Source of the DNA: Nocardia cerradoensis NBRC 101014
Lineage (GTDB): Bacteria > Actinomycetota > Actinomycetes > Mycobacteriales > Mycobacteriaceae
Reading direction: 5' to 3'
Length of the DNA stretch: 47,202 nt
Assembly: GCF_000308535.1 (NCBI RefSeq)
Contig: NZ_BAFW01000063.1
Coordinates: 1 to 47,202, forward strand
A model generated the notes under the pieces. That model did not search any database, was not told where the DNA came from, and was given only the letters and a program-made list of their open reading frames with translations. Position numbers and translations under genes: made by a program. Positions 1 through 7,814 of the stretch are shown one piece after another (the first letter of the stretch is position 1; the number at the start of each line of letters is the position of its first letter).

Positions 1-606
1 ACCGACCGCAAGGATGCGGCGGTCAAGGTCGAGATCCAGCTCGACGATCTCGACCGCGACATTCGCAAACTCGAGGGCGAGATCGACGCTGTGCGCAAAC
101 GTGAGGCGCGCGATCGCGGCATGCTCGAGGGCGGCAACGTCGGCGCGAAGCAGCTCTCGGAGTTGCAGCACGAACTCGGCAGCCTGGAACGCCGGCGCGG
201 GGTCCTCGAGGACGAACTGCTCGAGGTGATGGAGCGGCGCGAGGCGGCCGAGGCCGATCACCAGCACGCGGGCGCCAACCTCTCGCGCGCCGAGGAGGAT
301 CTGACCCTGGCACAGAGCCGTCGCGACGACGCGGTCGCCGACCTGGACGTGGCCGCCCAGCGCTGCGGCACCGATCGCGAACAGCTGCTCGCCGGATTCC
401 CGGACGAGCTGCTCGCGATCTACGACAAGCAGCGCGCCCAGCACGGCGTCGGCGCGGCGCTGCTGCAGGCCCGCCGGTGCGGCGCCTGCCGGATCGAACT
501 CGACCGCGGCGAGATCGCCCGGATCGCCAAGACCGATCCGCAGGTCGTGGTCCGCTGTCCCGAATGCGGTGCGATCATGGTGCGCACCAAGCAGTCCGGA
601 TTGTGA
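1..606 (+). CDS. C4-type zinc-ribbon coiled-coil protein (5' partial)
   Basis: The frame is open from base 1, so the true start lies outside the window; the GTG at 91 is internal. The visible 201 residues begin with a long charged Leu/Glu/Arg-rich coiled coil (about residues 1-125) and end in a four-cysteine zinc ribbon, with Cys pairs near visible residues 160/163 (CGAC) and 186/189 (CPEC). This is the architecture of the CT398/Rv2229c family. Family knowledge suggests nucleic-acid or protein binding, but the exact role is not established. The stop is 10 bp before the RNase H gene, and the same pair is adjacent in M. tuberculosis (Rv2229c-Rv2228c), so the two are probably co-transcribed. Confidence 0.9.
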   Translation, partial: TDRKDAAVKVEIQLDDLDRDIRKLEGEIDAVRKREARDRGMLEGGNVGAKQLSELQHELGSLERRRGVLEDELLEVMERREAAEADHQHAGANLSRAEEDLTLAQSRRDDAVADLDVAAQRCGTDREQLLAGFPDELLAIYDKQRAQHGVGAALLQARRCGACRIELDRGEIARIAKTDPQVVVRCPECGAIMVRTKQSGL

Positions 607-616
607 CGGCCCGGCG

Positions 617-1849
617 ATGACGGTACGCACGGTGATCGTGGAGGCCGACGGCGGCTCGCGAGGTAATCCCGGCCCGGCCGGCTACGGCGCGGTGATCTGG
701 GATTCCGACCGCGCCACGATCCTCGCCGAACGTCGCGAATATCTCGGCGTCACCACGAACAATGTCGCCGAATACCGCGGTCTCATCGCGGGTTTGGCGG
801 CCGCCGCCGAACTGGGCGCCCGCACGGTCGAGGTGCGGATGGATTCCAAACTCGTCGTCGAGCAGATGTCGGGACGCTGGAAGGTCAAGCACGCGGCCAT
901 GATTCCGCTCGCCGAACGAGCCCGGCAGCTGGTCGCGGGCTTCGATCGCGTGAGTTTCCACTGGATTCCGCGCGAGCAGAATTCGCACGCCGATCGGCTC
1001 GCCAACGAGGCGATGGACGATGCGGTGGTGGTCGCGGAGGTGCGCGAGGCGGATACCGAGCGGCCGGTGATCGACAGTGTGGCCGAACCGGAATCGGCCG
1101 CCCAGGATTCGGCACGCGGCGTCGAAGCCGAGCTGCCCAGCTGGATCGACGAAGCGGCCGACGCCCGTGCCGCGCACGAGGATCCGGTCGTGCAGGAGAC
1201 GGCCCCCGCGCCCGGTCCGGGCTGGACCGGCGCCCGCGGGCGGCCGACCCGGCTGTTGCTGCTGCGTCACGGTCAGACCGAATTGTCCGTGGAGCGACGG
1301 TATTCCGGCCGCGGCAATCCGGAACTCACCGCGCTCGGTCGCGAACAGGCCGCCCGTGCCGCGAAATACCTTGCCGCGAAAGGCGATATCGCCGCGGTCG
1401 TGACCTCGCCACTGGGCCGGGCTCGGGAGACCGCGCAGGCCGCGGCCCGAGCGCTCGACGTGCCGGTGCGGGTCCTGGACGCGCTGACCGAAACCGACTT
1501 CGGCGCATGGGAAGGTCTCACGTTCACCGAAGCGGCGCAACGGGATCCGCAACTGCATCAGCGCTGGCTCGGTGATCCGTCGCTGCCGGCTCCCGGTGGT
1601 GAGAGCTTCGCACAGGTGCGTGAACGTGTCGAGGCCGCGCGCCGCGATCTGCTGGCGCTGTATCCAGAGCAGAACGTCGTCGTGGTCAGCCACGTGACGC
1701 CGATCAAGACGCTGCTGCAACTGGCCTTGGAAGCCGGCCCGTCCCTGCTGTACCGGCTGCATCTGGATCTTGCGTCGCTGTCGATCGCCGAGTTCTACCC
1801 CGACGGCGGATCGTCGGTGCGGCTGGTCAACGACACCTCGTATCTCTGA
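617..1849 (+). CDS. Bifunctional RNase HI / histidine (acid) phosphatase
   Basis: A 410-residue fusion. The N-terminal RNase HI domain (about 1-135) carries the DEDD metal-binding set: Asp11 (DGGSRGNPG), Glu52 (VAEYRG), Asp76 (MDSK) and Asp126 (HADRL). It would cleave RNA in RNA:DNA hybrids. A low-complexity acidic linker (about 140-205) leads to a histidine-phosphatase domain beginning LLLLRHGQTE, with the RHG nucleophile motif near residue 215 and the second catalytic His in VVVVSHVTP. The same fusion is known in M. tuberculosis Rv2228c, whose C-terminal domain has acid phosphatase and alpha-ribazole phosphatase-type similarity. I chose the ATG at 617 because the protein then starts directly at the first beta strand, 10 bp after the zinc-ribbon gene. 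An in-frame upstream start would overlap that gene. Confidence 0.93.
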   Translation: MTVRTVIVEADGGSRGNPGPAGYGAVIWDSDRATILAERREYLGVTTNNVAEYRGLIAGLAAAAELGARTVEVRMDSKLVVEQMSGRWKVKHAAMIPLAERARQLVAGFDRVSFHWIPREQNSHADRLANEAMDDAVVVAEVREADTERPVIDSVAEPESAAQDSARGVEAELPSWIDEAADARAAHEDPVVQETAPAPGPGWTGARGRPTRLLLLRHGQTELSVERRYSGRGNPELTALGREQAARAAKYLAAKGDIAAVVTSPLGRARETAQAAARALDVPVRVLDALTETDFGAWEGLTFTEAAQRDPQLHQRWLGDPSLPAPGGESFAQVRERVEAARRDLLALYPEQNVVVVSHVTPIKTLLQLALEAGPSLLYRLHLDLASLSIAEFYPDGGSSVRLVNDTSYL

Positions 1850-1875
1850 ACACCGGTCGGGGACACCGGGTTCAG
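1846..1875. terminator. Bidirectional terminator overlapping two stop codons
   Basis: CTGAAC (1846-1851) pairs with GTTCAG (1870-1875) and, after one bulged A, CCGGT pairs with ACCGG; the loop is about 7 nt. The stem contains the stop codons of both convergent genes (RNase H ending at 1849, hydrolase ending at 1872). There is no U-tract, which is usual in high-GC actinobacteria. Confidence 0.55.
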
Positions 1876-2759
1876 GGGCGCAGCACCGACACCAGGAATT
1901 CGGTCTGGTCGTAGACGGCCTTCTCGAACCAGTCGTCGAAGTAGATGTCGAAGTGCCCGATGGGGTATCGCTTCACGATGCCGTGTTTGGTGCGTTCGGC
2001 GGCCTTGAGCGTCGGACCCACCGGTGCGACCGAATCGTTGTCGCACACCGCGTAGAACACCGGCACCTTGATGGCCTTCGTGCGCCGCCACGGTGAATCG
2101 AACATCACCGACATACCCACGCGGGCAGCCACTTTCGGCTGGTACTGCGCGCTCTCCTCGGCGAGGCGGCCGAAACCCTCGGGCACGTCGGAGGCGCTCA
2201 TCAACGCCGCCGAACGCTTGCGCCCGGCCAGTCGCACGCCCACCGGCTTGCGGCGGATCGGGCCCACGAGGAGGTCGGCGAGCGCGAGGGTGCCGGTCTT
2301 GGTGAGGCTGATCGGCCCCTTCGCCATCGCCGAGGACCAGCCGCTGGTGAACGGGCACTGCGCCACGACCGCGGCCAGATAGTCGTCCTCGTGCGCGATG
2401 GACAGGACGTGCCCGCCGCCGAACGAACTGCCCCACAACGCGATTCGGGTCGCGTCGAAACCCTTGAGGGTGCGGGCGAAGGCGATCGCGGCGCGCCAGT
2501 CGTCGCGCTGGCGGGCGATGTTGATCAGCTGGCGCGGCTCACCGCCACTGGCCCCGAAATGCCGGTAATCGAAGACCAGCACGCCCATTCCGGCCGCGGC
2601 GAACCGGCGTGCGTAGCGATCCAGACCCATTTCCCGGTTCGCGCCCAGCCCGTGCCCCATGATGACCAGTGGACGCGGTTTGGGCGGGCCGTCCGGAAGA
2701 TAGAGCCACGCTGCACACTGTTCGCTTCCCGAACCGAACCCCACCTCGACACGCTCCAT
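1872..2759 (-). CDS. Alpha/beta hydrolase (Xaa-Pro-peptidase/acetyl-esterase-like fold)
   Basis: 295 residues of the alpha/beta-hydrolase fold. The oxyanion-region motif MGHGLGANRE lies near residues 34-43, the nucleophile elbow is GSSFGGG near 110-116, and a late Asp/His pair probably completes the triad (His in PIGHFDIYF close to the C-terminus). It has no signal peptide, so it is probably a cytoplasmic esterase or peptidase-like hydrolase. The substrate is not predictable. It is a monocistronic gene convergent with the RNase H gene. A TACGGT hexamer lies 8 nt before the ATG, which would give an almost leaderless transcript. Confidence 0.82.
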   Translation of the reverse strand: MERVEVGFGSGSEQCAAWLYLPDGPPKPRPLVIMGHGLGANREMGLDRYARRFAAAGMGVLVFDYRHFGASGGEPRQLINIARQRDDWRAAIAFARTLKGFDATRIALWGSSFGGGHVLSIAHEDDYLAAVVAQCPFTSGWSSAMAKGPISLTKTGTLALADLLVGPIRRKPVGVRLAGRKRSAALMSASDVPEGFGRLAEESAQYQPKVAARVGMSVMFDSPWRRTKAIKVPVFYAVCDNDSVAPVGPTLKAAERTKHGIVKRYPIGHFDIYFDDWFEKAVYDQTEFLVSVLRP

Positions 2760-2821
2760 GGGCGAATACCGTACCGGGGCGCGCGCCCGGCCGCAGACGT
2801 GGATCCCCGCTCAGGGCACGA

Positions 2822-3985
2822 TTACGGGTGAACAGAACGCAAACACTCGCGAGTCAGATCCTTCGGTGCCGGATAGCCGTCGACCGCCATGATCAGGTCC
2901 GCTTCGGCCAGCAGAGAGCGCAGGACGTGCACGATTCCGTCCACGCCGCCGAGCGCCAGGCCGTAGGCGTAGGGCCGGCCCACCCCGACCGCGGTGGCGC
3001 CCAGTGCGAGCGCCTTGACGACATCCGCGCCGCTGCGGATTCCGGAATCGAACAGCACCGGCAGACCCTCGGCCGCGTCGACGACCTCGGGCAACACGTC
3101 CAGCGCGGGCAGTCCCCCATTGGCTTGGCGCCCACCGTGATTCGAGCAGTAGATGCCGTCCACGCCACCGTCGCGGGCCCGGCGCACATCGTCGGGATGG
3201 CAGATTCCCTTGACGATCAAGGGCAGATCGGTGAGCGAGCGCAGCCAGGCCAGATCCTCCCAGCGCAGCGGGTTGCCGAACAGTTGCACCCACCGCAGCA
3301 CCGCGCTCATCGGATCCTCCTCCGGTGAGCGCTGCAGACCGGAGCGGAAGACCGGATCGGTGAAATAGTTGGCGAGGCAGTGCCCGCGCAGTTGTGGGAA
3401 GTTACCGGTGGACAGATCGCGCGGCCGCCAGCCCGTGATCCAGGTGTCGAGGGTGACGACGATGCCCTTGTAACCGGCCTGCTCCGCGCGATGCACCAGG
3501 CTGGCCGCGAGATCGCGGTCGGTGGGCGTGTAGAGCTGGAAAAAGCCCGGGGTGTCACCGAATTCGGCGGCGACATCCTCGAGTGGATCCACGGTGAGGG
3601 TCGAGGCGACCATCGGCACGCCGGTGCGGGCGGCGGCGCGGGCGGTCGCCAGATCCCCGTGGCCGTCCTGGGCGCAGAGGCCGATCACGCCGACCGGAGC
3701 CATGAAAAGCGGTGTGGGAAGCGTCATTCCGAACAGGTCGACCGACAGGTCGCGCTCCTTCGCGCCGACGAACATGCGGGGGATGAGCCCCCAGTGATCG
3801 AAGGCGGTGACATTGGCGCGCTGGGTACGCTCGTCGCCCGCGCCGCCGGCCACATACGACCAGATCGACGGCGGCATGGCCGCCTGTGCGCGCTCTTCTA
3901 GTTCGGCGAACGCGACCGGGTACTCCGGCACGACACCGCGCAGCCCCTGGAAGTAGATCTCGTTCTGGAAGTCGCCGAACCCCAT
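2822..3985 (-). CDS. Lactate 2-monooxygenase (FMN-dependent)
   Basis: 387 residues, highly similar to the known Mycobacterium smegmatis enzyme, which oxidises L-lactate with O2 to acetate, CO2 and water. Visible family features are the N-terminal Tyr-rich entry ([18 protein letters not shown]), [14 protein letters not shown] in the FMN region, [14 protein letters not shown], the catalytic-base segment SNHGGRQ, and the phosphate-binding end ([17 protein letters not shown]). The ATG at 3985 is supported by an AAGGGCAG Shine-Dalgarno sequence about 6 nt upstream and by alignment to the family N-terminus; the open frame continues upstream but would run through rnpB. An unusual dyad (4011-4042) sits just before the start. 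Close hydroxy-acid oxidases (lactate oxidase, glycolate oxidase) are the alternative call. Confidence 0.9.
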   Translation of the reverse strand: MGFGDFQNEIYFQGLRGVVPEYPVAFAELEERAQAAMPPSIWSYVAGGAGDERTQRANVTAFDHWGLIPRMFVGAKERDLSVDLFGMTLPTPLFMAPVGVIGLCAQDGHGDLATARAAARTGVPMVASTLTVDPLEDVAAEFGDTPGFFQLYTPTDRDLAASLVHRAEQAGYKGIVVTLDTWITGWRPRDLSTGNFPQLRGHCLANYFTDPVFRSGLQRSPEEDPMSAVLRWVQLFGNPLRWEDLAWLRSLTDLPLIVKGICHPDDVRRARDGGVDGIYCSNHGGRQANGGLPALDVLPEVVDAAEGLPVLFDSGIRSGADVVKALALGATAVGVGRPYAYGLALGGVDGIVHVLRSLLAEADLIMAVDGYPAPKDLTRECLRSVHP

Positions 3986-4010
3986 GTGCGCTGCCCTTCT
4001 GTGCCGTCGG

Positions 4011-4042
4011 TTCGCCGGCGAGTATGCGCGCTCGCCGGCGAA
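4011..4042. promoter_or_regulatory. Perfect 12-bp inverted repeat upstream of lactate monooxygenase
   Basis: TTCGCCGGCGAG (4011-4022), an 8-nt spacer TATGCGCG, then CTCGCCGGCGAA (4031-4042). Each arm contains the self-palindrome TCGCCGGCGA (4012-4021 and 4032-4041), and the two copies are 20 bp apart, about two helical turns. It lies 26-57 bp before the ATG. It could be a double operator, or a hairpin in the 5' leader. Confidence 0.6.
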
Positions 4043-4233
4043 TGCGGGCTTCACTGTATGCGTAACCGGCGGTACCGCGCCACGATCTCGCCGTCGCCCG
4101 GGCCGAGCCGCGTTCGCCCCCGCGACACCGACGCCGGCCGTGGTCGTCGGCGGGGGACGCGACGTCCGAGCCGGTGGCGCGAGCACGCCGGTGCGATCGC
4201 CGGGGTGGCGTGCGCTCGGCGCCGCTCGCACGG

Positions 4234-4239
4234 CACAAT
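4234..4239 (+). promoter_or_regulatory. Putative -10 of rnpB promoter
   Basis: CACAAT ends 7 nt before the first paired base of the RNase P RNA. TGCGCT lies 17 nt further upstream as a weak -35. Confidence 0.4.
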
Positions 4240-4246
4240 GGTGCGC

Positions 4247-4664
<418 letters not shown>

Positions 4665-4705
4665 CCCTCCGGGGATTCTCGTTCGCGGCGTGAGACGCTG
4701 ACCGC

Positions 4706-5011
4706 ATGGATGCGACGCCTCGGCAGATCATCGTCACCGGTTACCTGCGGGTGGACCCCGCCGATCGCGACCGCTATCTGGCGACCTGCGTCGAGGTGGT
4801 GAACGCGGCCCGGCAGACCCGCGGATGTCTCGATTTCGCGTTGTCGGCCGATCTGGTCGACGCCGGGCGCATCAATATTCTGGAGCGGTGGAGCGATCGT
4901 GCGGCGCTGGACGCATTCCGCGGCGCGGGGATTTCCGGCGAGCAAGGCGCGATGATCCGCGAAGCGCAGGTCACCGAGTTCACGGTCGGCGACGAAACCC
5001 TGCTGCGCTGA
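4706..5011 (+). CDS. Antibiotic biosynthesis monooxygenase (ABM) family protein
   Basis: 101 residues, a single dimeric alpha/beta-barrel ABM domain. It shows the typical pattern of a beta strand with [41 protein letters not shown], and a C-terminal strand (VTEFTV). Family members are cofactor-free mono-oxygenases acting on quinols or polyketides; the substrate here cannot be assigned. No strong Shine-Dalgarno sequence precedes the ATG. GACGCT sits 6 nt upstream, which resembles the leaderless -10 pattern seen elsewhere in this window. Confidence 0.8.
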   Translation: MDATPRQIIVTGYLRVDPADRDRYLATCVEVVNAARQTRGCLDFALSADLVDAGRINILERWSDRAALDAFRGAGISGEQGAMIREAQVTEFTVGDETLLR

Positions 5012-5024
5012 CCGGCCTTCCCGG

Positions 5025-5297
5025 CTAGCGTGCGCAGCCCTCGCCGTTGTCCGGATGTTCGTTCGGAGTCGGGTACGGCCCGTTGCACAGGGTGTCGTGC
5101 AAGGCGTCCGAGATCGCCGCCAGATTGGCGCCGGTGCGCTGGAAGGCGCGAGCTACAGCCGAACTCGGGTGACGCAGCGATGCGAGGACGAGATGTTCGG
5201 TGTCGAGGGCGGTGTGGCCGGCCTCGCGCGCGATCCCGGCGGCTTCGTCCAGTGCGCGTCGCAGGCCGGGGGCGTGCGGTAGCGGTTCCGCAGTCAT
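5025..5297 (-). CDS. Clp N-terminal (ClpA/B/C-type) domain protein, short
   Basis: 90 residues. The segment [27 protein letters not shown] matches a single Clp-N repeat, the substrate/adaptor-binding module of Clp ATPases, but no ATPase domain follows. The ATG at 5297 has GGAGG five to six nt upstream (inside GATCATGGAGGC). Such stand-alone Clp-N proteins are common in actinobacteria and may act as adaptors; the partner is unknown. The gene is convergent with the ABM gene (13-bp gap). Confidence 0.75.
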   Translation of the reverse strand: MTAEPLPHAPGLRRALDEAAGIAREAGHTALDTEHLVLASLRHPSSAVARAFQRTGANLAAISDALHDTLCNGPYPTPNEHPDNGEGCAR

Positions 5298-5395
5298 GCC
5301 TCCATGATCACCCGCGCCGAGCACTTCAGCGCATATTTCGCGACTATTCGGCAACCGGAGGTTCGGCCGCCGACCGGTCGGCGTCGGACCCGCGT

Positions 5396-5794
5396 CTACG
5401 GGTGCAGCGGTGTGCGCCGAGGGCGCACGATGCGATGGGTGATCTTCCAGCCGGCGCCGATGCGCTGGATGGTGTCCTCGTAGGTGACACTGCCGACCGT
5501 GCCGTCGGTCAGGACGCCGAAGCCCTTGGACAGGGCGCGGACAGTGCCGTCGGCGACCTCGTTGACGACGATGTTGGTGACGTGGTGGGCGACGGGGTTG
5601 TTCTCGCCCAGTGCGAGCGCGGAGTCCCGGCACGCGGGGATACCGACCAGGACGCCGCCGCCCATGGCGGTGACGTCGTAGACGACGTCCTCGGCGAACA
5701 GTGCGGGCCAGCCGTCGAAATCGCCGTTGTCGGTCAGGTGGCCGTGCAGGTTGATCAGGTCGGTGATCGCGAAGCGGTCGTCCGCGGACAGCAT
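5396..5794 (-). CDS. NTF2-like / SnoaL-family protein
   Basis: 132 residues with a typical NTF2-like fold signature: an N-terminal helix (DDRFAITDLINLHGHLTDNGDFDGWPALFAEDVVYDV), a central strand HHVTNIVVNEV, and the C-terminal GWKITHRIVRP. Members serve as small dehydratases, isomerases or ligand-binding proteins. The Asp/His pattern resembles the SnoaL_4 aromatic-compound-related group. It lies 31 bp downstream of the SDR gene on the same strand, so the two probably form an operon acting on one substrate. Confidence 0.78.
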   Translation of the reverse strand: MLSADDRFAITDLINLHGHLTDNGDFDGWPALFAEDVVYDVTAMGGGVLVGIPACRDSALALGENNPVAHHVTNIVVNEVADGTVRALSKGFGVLTDGTVGSVTYEDTIQRIGAGWKITHRIVRPRRTPLHP

Positions 5795-5825
5795 GGCGGG
5801 TCCTCCGGTCGAGACGAGGGAGTGA

Positions 5826-6659
5826 TCAGTGGAAGCCGGTGTCGGCGGCCCAGGGTTCGAGCTCGTCCAGATCGGTGAGGCGCTGGGTCAGGGTGGCGCG
5901 GATGCCGGCGAAGGCCTCGGGGCCGAGCGGCAGCCGCAACGGCGGTTCGTCCATGGCGACCGCGCGCAGAATGGCCTCGGCGGCGCGGGCCGGATCGCCG
6001 GGCTGGGCGCCGTCCTGAGCCTGGAATCGCTCGCGTTCCTCGGCGAAGATCGGTGTGTATTCGGGCATCGGTTCGGCCCACTGGATGGACCGGCCGGCGA
6101 AGTCGGTGCGGAAGGGCCCCGGCTCGACGATGGTGACCTTGATGCCGAACGGCGCGACCTCGTACGACAAACCCTCCGACAGTCCCTCGACCGCGAATTT
6201 GCTGAGTGCGTAAGGCGTTCCGCCGAGACGGGCACGCACACCGCCGACGGAGGACAGCTGCACGATATGCCCGCTGCGTTGCGCCCGCATGAGCGGCAGG
6301 ACCGTCCTGGTGACCGAAATCAGGCCCCAGACATTGGTTTCCATCAGTGTGCGCAGTTGCTCGTCGTCGCATTCCTCGAGCGCGCCGCGCAGTCCGTACC
6401 CGGCGTTGTTGACCAGAACGTCGATGCGGCCGAACCGAACTCGCGCCTCCTCGACCGCCGCGGTGATCGACGCCGGATCGGTGACGTCCAGCTGTGCCAC
6501 GAGGACCCGCTCCGGATCGCGATCTCGAAGGTCGGCAAGGGATTCGGGTGTGCGCGCGGTGGCGACCACACTGCCGCCCTCGGCCAGCACCGCCTCCGCG
6601 ATCGCACGGCCGAAGCCGCTACTGGTGCCGGTGATGAACCAGACGTGATCGGTGGTCAT
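5826..6659 (-). CDS. Short-chain dehydrogenase/reductase
   Basis: 277 residues, classical SDR. The NAD(P)-binding motif TGTSSGFG is near residues 11-18, NNAG near 87-90, the catalytic Ser is in VQLSSVGG and the Tyr/Lys in YALSKFAVEG. An Arg after the second strand (TARTPESL) favours NADP(H). The start at 6659 has GGAGG about 8 nt upstream. Downstream is the NTF2-like gene; upstream are a strong hairpin (6703-6750) and a 31-codon micro-ORF. Confidence 0.88.
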   Translation of the reverse strand: MTTDHVWFITGTSSGFGRAIAEAVLAEGGSVVATARTPESLADLRDRDPERVLVAQLDVTDPASITAAVEEARVRFGRIDVLVNNAGYGLRGALEECDDEQLRTLMETNVWGLISVTRTVLPLMRAQRSGHIVQLSSVGGVRARLGGTPYALSKFAVEGLSEGLSYEVAPFGIKVTIVEPGPFRTDFAGRSIQWAEPMPEYTPIFAEERERFQAQDGAQPGDPARAAEAILRAVAMDEPPLRLPLGPEAFAGIRATLTQRLTDLDELEPWAADTGFH

Positions 6660-6702
6660 GGTGGAGGCCTCCTGTGTCGGATCGTCGTCGAAGCCGGGCC
6701 TT

Positions 6703-6750
6703 GCGACCGCATGCGGTGCCCGCGGGGGCCGCCGGCACCGGTGCGGTCGC
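6703..6750. terminator. Two-tier hairpin between micro-ORF and SDR gene
   Basis: The outer 9-bp perfect stem is GCGACCGCA (6703-6711) with TGCGGTCGC (6742-6750). The inner 6-bp stem is GGTGCC (6715-6720) with GGCACC (6734-6739). It starts 8 nt after the micro-ORF stop and ends 44 nt before the SDR start, so it could terminate the short transcript or act as an attenuator of the SDR operon. Confidence 0.5.
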
Positions 6751-6757
6751 GCGATGA

Positions 6758-6853
6758 TCAGCCGGCGGGGTTGATCACCAGAATCTGGGCCCAGTAGGCC
6801 GCCTGCTCGGGACCGACGAGAGGCAGCAGGTAGTCGAAGACGATGGACGACAT
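6758..6853 (-). CDS. Candidate 31-residue peptide
   Basis: ATG at 6853, stop at 6758. The peptide starts MSSIVFDYLLPLVGPEQAAY and is hydrophobic with aromatic residues through its middle, possibly membrane-associated. AAGGAG lies about 11 nt upstream of the ATG, a long but usable spacing, and TAATAG further upstream could be a -10. It precedes the SDR/NTF2 pair in the same orientation and is followed at once by a strong hairpin. I do not recognise the family. It could be a leader peptide, a small membrane protein, or a chance ORF. Confidence 0.4.
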   Translation of the reverse strand: MSSIVFDYLLPLVGPEQAAYWAQILVINPAG

Positions 6854-7466
6854 GCGGTGTGGAACTCCTTGTACTCGAGGAACTATTACTCGACGACTCT
6901 CGCCGCGCGGCGCACTCTCGTTACTGCACGGACCCCCGAATCCGTGGGTACGCCGTGGCCTGTCACCATCGGCAACAGTAACAGCGCGCTCGGACAGTCG
7001 CAGGCCCAGCGGAAAACGGACTCGACGGGGGGATTCGGCGTACGGTAGCGTGATCTGGACGCAGGTCCGAGTCGTCTGAGTTATGACTGTTCGCTCTGAA
7101 TGGTGCGATATTTCCTTCCGGAATGATCCGGTTCGGCGACCGTCGCGGGCCGTGTTCGAGCCGATTCGTCGACCCCCGTTGCGCTCGTGGAAACCGCATT
7201 GCCGCGGTCGCGGTGGGGAAGCGCGAAATCGCAGGCACCGACGGTACGGGCGGTCCACGCCTCGGTTTCGGCCCGGTGCGGTGGGCGGGCGCATTCTCGG
7301 CAAATGCGGGCGAATCGGCTGGTCTCGGCGTGTCCCGTGCGACGAACCGCCCCGGAGTGGCCGGAACCGTGATCGACGTCATAAAGTGTTGGCCGTTGGA
7401 AGTGTCGCTGCCGGGGGTGGCAGTGGCTATGGGTGCTACGAGTGTCGGAAAGCAGGTTCTGTATAT
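6854..7466. other. Intergenic region, 613 bp, no gene seen
   Basis: It separates the micro-ORF/SDR operon from a divergent secreted-protein gene. Open frames on both strands here have biased, arginine-rich translations and no ribosome-binding site, so I see no coding gene. It probably holds both promoters: a TAATAG-type -10 for the minus strand near 6889, and CATAAAGT near 7380 as a possible plus-strand element. Confidence 0.5.
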
Positions 7467-7799
7467 ATGCGAGTAGTTCGCAAGTTGGCGGCCGGTGCAT
7501 TGATCGCCGCAGCTGCGTCGGGTGTTGCGGTGCTGGGCGCGGGATCGGCGTCCGCGGTCGCGGTCACTCCGTTGCCGGGTGGCGTCCAGGTGGACCTCAG
7601 CCCGGGTGACACCCAGTGGGTCCACCAGTCCCACGTCGGCCAGACGATCGCGGTGCTGCCGCACCCGTCGGCGGCCTCGTTCGGCCAGGCTCTCGATGCC
7701 GCGGCGACCCTGTCGTCGCAGTACCCCGACGGCCGCGTCGTCTTCACCGTGTACGGTCCGTTCGATCAGCTGAACGGCACCATGCTGGCGCTCAAGTAA
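7467..7799 (+). CDS. Small secreted protein of unknown function
   Basis: 110 residues. A clear Sec signal peptide starts MRVVRKLAAGALIAAAASGV and probably ends after an Ala-x-Ala site (GSASA) near residue 30. The mature part is about 80 residues with no cysteine, and includes LPGGVQVDLSPGDTQWV and PDGRVVFTVYGPF. The open frame extends upstream to 7083, but codon use and composition change there and the signal peptide fixes the start at 7467. A weak purine-rich site (GGAAAGCAGG) lies about 10 nt upstream. I do not recognise a characterised family. Confidence 0.72.
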   Translation: MRVVRKLAAGALIAAAASGVAVLGAGSASAVAVTPLPGGVQVDLSPGDTQWVHQSHVGQTIAVLPHPSAASFGQALDAAATLSSQYPDGRVVFTVYGPFDQLNGTMLALK

Positions 7800-7814
7800 G
7801 GTTCAGCGCCCCGC

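Noticed and set aside
575..1762. 395-codon minus-strand frame opposite RNase H/phosphatase
   Set aside because: Mirror of the real gene; composition is typical of an antisense shadow and no family is visible.
7083..7466. N-terminal extension of the small secreted protein
   Set aside because: Would bury the signal peptide and has atypical composition without a ribosome-binding site.
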